Source: UBA1738 sp964388835 (GTDB lineage: Bacteria; Bacillota; Clostridia; UBA1381). From it: a stretch of 6,168 nt of DNA. Of the stretch, positions 4,649 to 6,168 are shown piece by piece. The number at the start of each line of letters is the position of its first letter. Position 1 is the stretch's first letter. Made by a program: the position numbers and the translations under genes. Under the pieces are notes generated by a model. It worked only from the letters and a program-made list of their open reading frames with translations, was not told the DNA's origin and searched no databases. The stretch is taken from the NCBI GenBank assembly GCA_964388835.1, contig CAYMBZ010000079.1:1-6168 (forward strand), read 5' to 3'.

Positions 4649-6168
4649 ATGAATATATACAGATCTCATGTATTGATTTGTGGCGGTACGGGATGTACCT
4701 CCTCAGGCTCTGTAACTCTTCAGGAAGAGTTTGCAAGCCGGCTTAAAGAAAACGGTCTTGAAAACGAAGTAAAAATTGTTCAGACAGGTTGTTTCGGTCT
4801 TTGTGCGCTGGGTCCGATTGTGGTTGTTTATCCCGAGGGCGCATTCTACAGCAGAGTAAATAAGGAAGACGTTAAGGAAATAGTTGAAGAGCACCTTTTA
4901 AAGGGTCGTATTGTAAAGAGATTGCTTTACAGCGAGACCGTTGAAGAGGACAATATCAAATCCCTTAACGAAACTCAGTTCTATGCAAAACAGATGCGTG
5001 TAGCACTGAGAAACTGCGGTGTTATCAACCCGGAAAATATTGATGAATATATCGCCGTTGACGGCTATCAGGCACTCGGAAAGGTTCTTACCGAGATGAC
5101 ACCTGAGGATGTTATTAAAATTATCAAGGATTCGGGATTGCGCGGCAGAGGCGGCGGCGGATTCCCTACCGGAATGAAGTGGCAGTTTACGCATGATGCT
5201 CCCGGTGAGCAGAAGTATGTTGCATGTAACGCCGACGAGGGTGACCCGGGCGCATTCATGGATCGTTCCATTTTGGAAGGCGACCCGCATGCAATTATCG
5301 AAGCAATGGCAATTGCCGGCTATGCTGTAGGAGCGGATCAGGGATATGTGTATATCCGTGCCGAGTATCCTATCGCGGTTGAAAGACTCAGAATCGCAAT
5401 CAAGCAGGCAAGAGAATACGGACTTTTGGGCAAGGATATTTTCGGAACTGGATTTAACTTTGACCTTGATATAAGACTCGGTGCAGGTGCATTTGTCTGC
5501 GGTGAGGAAACAGCTCTTATTACTTCAATTGAGGGCAAGAGAGGTGAGCCGCGTCCGCGTCCGCCGTTCCCGGCAGTTAAAGGACTTTGGGGCAAGCCTA
5601 CACTTTTGAATAACGTTGAAACATACGCAAATATTACACAGATTATCTTAAATGGTGTTGATTGGTTCACATCGATGGGAACAGAAAAATCAAAGGGAAC
5701 AAAGGTGTTCGCACTCGGCGGAAAGATTAACAATACCGGTTTGGTTGAAATTCCTATGGGAACAACACTCCGCGAAATCGTTGAAGAAATCGGCGGCGGA
5801 ATTCCGAACGGCAAAAAGTTCAAAGCGGCACAGACCGGCGGACCTTCCGGCGGATGTATCCCGGCAGAGCTTATTGATACACCGATTGATTACGATTCAC
5901 TTATTGCAATCGGCTCAATGATGGGTTCGGGCGGACTTATCGTTATGGACGAGGACAACTGTATGGTTGATATCGCCAAGTTCTTCCTCCAGTTCACCGT
6001 TGACGAATCCTGCGGCAAGTGTACTCCCTGCCGTATCGGAACAAAGCGTCTTTACGAAATTCTCGAAAAGATTACATCCGGCAAGGGCGAGCTTGAAGAC
6101 CTCGACAAGCTCGAAGAACTTTGCTACTACATAAAGGAAAACTCTCTTTGCGGTCTCGGACAGACTGC
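4649..6168 (+). CDS. hydB: NuoF-like FMN/NAD(H)-binding subunit of electron-bifurcating hydrogenase (HydB), 3' end outside window
   Basis: The reading frame is open from the ATG at 4649 to the window edge: 506 complete codons, no stop. Residues 1 to about 95 are a thioredoxin-like [2Fe-2S] domain with C11 and C16 (CGGTGC) and C48 and C52 (CFGLC). From about 135 comes the 51-kDa FMN/NADH domain, with the glycine-rich GLRGRGGGGFPTG (163-175), NADEGDPGAFMDR (194-206) and GAGAFVCGEETAL (278-290). A soluble-ligand-binding beta-grasp segment follows at about 350-410. The [4Fe-4S] ligands C455, C458, C461 and C501 are present. HydB-type proteins are near 600 residues, ending in two ferredoxin [4Fe-4S] motifs, so about 100 residues are probably missing. 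In the complex this subunit carries the flavin where bifurcation between NAD(H) and ferredoxin is thought to occur. Codon use is more selective than in the genes before it: ATA encodes 4 of 44 isoleucines, suggesting high expression. A Complex I or formate dehydrogenase NuoF is less likely given the N-terminal domain and neighbours. Confidence 0.9.
   Translation, partial: MNIYRSHVLICGGTGCTSSGSVTLQEEFASRLKENGLENEVKIVQTGCFGLCALGPIVVVYPEGAFYSRVNKEDVKEIVEEHLLKGRIVKRLLYSETVEEDNIKSLNETQFYAKQMRVALRNCGVINPENIDEYIAVDGYQALGKVLTEMTPEDVIKIIKDSGLRGRGGGGFPTGMKWQFTHDAPGEQKYVACNADEGDPGAFMDRSILEGDPHAIIEAMAIAGYAVGADQGYVYIRAEYPIAVERLRIAIKQAREYGLLGKDIFGTGFNFDLDIRLGAGAFVCGEETALITSIEGKRGEPRPRPPFPAVKGLWGKPTLLNNVETYANITQIILNGVDWFTSMGTEKSKGTKVFALGGKINNTGLVEIPMGTTLREIVEEIGGGIPNGKKFKAAQTGGPSGGCIPAELIDTPIDYDSLIAIGSMMGSGGLIVMDEDNCMVDIAKFFLQFTVDESCGKCTPCRIGTKRLYEILEKITSGKGELEDLDKLEELCYYIKENSLCGLGQT

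Noticed and set aside
5338..5823. Minus-strand open frame of 161 codons, and a plus-strand one at 5652-5921
   Set aside because: Both lie inside hydB, whose frame is unbroken and carries all family motifs; their translations are low-complexity and proline- or serine-rich shadows.

Overview
The window is a single, tightly packed, all-forward gene cluster. It reads as the front part of an electron-bifurcating [FeFe]-hydrogenase operon from an anaerobic Firmicute of class Clostridia. The grounds are strong AGGAGG-type ribosome sites, Clostridia-style proteins, the NuoE/NuoF-type hydrogenase subunits and an [FeFe]-hydrogenase-domain protein. The genus cannot be fixed from sequence alone; a gut-type Oscillospiraceae/Ruminococcaceae relative is a guess.

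Layout: a probable extended -10 promoter (2-10) lies before hydC (53-544, NuoE-like [2Fe-2S] subunit). Six accessory genes follow with almost no spacing: a DRTGG-domain protein (556-915), an RsbW/SpoIIAB-like GHKL ATPase (908-1318), an [FeFe]-hydrogenase-domain iron-sulfur protein with an atypical, sensory-like active site (1328-2614), a second DRTGG protein (2633-2962), a PHP-domain metal phosphoesterase (2965-3675) and a second stand-alone GHKL ATPase (3672-4211). After a 49-base gap come a small thioredoxin-like ferredoxin-domain protein (4261-4632) and hydB (4649 to the window end, NuoF-like, cut off by the edge). The catalytic subunit hydA is expected just downstream but is not in view.

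How they may work together: HydB (FMN, NAD(H) site) and HydC form, with HydA, the soluble complex that couples NADH and reduced ferredoxin to H2. The six genes between hydC and hydB contain an H-cluster protein lacking the proton-relay cysteine, two ATPases able in principle to act as kinases, a PHP hydrolase with a full set of metal ligands, and two DRTGG small-domain proteins. This looks like a redox- or H2-responsive phospho-signalling module embedded in the hydrogenase operon; that role is inference. I recall similar gene orders in other Clostridia, so the arrangement is probably not unique, but the accessory proteins are poorly characterised.

No RNA genes, mobile elements, CRISPR arrays, terminators or convincing minus-strand genes were seen. 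There is no gene-free stretch longer than 52 bases.
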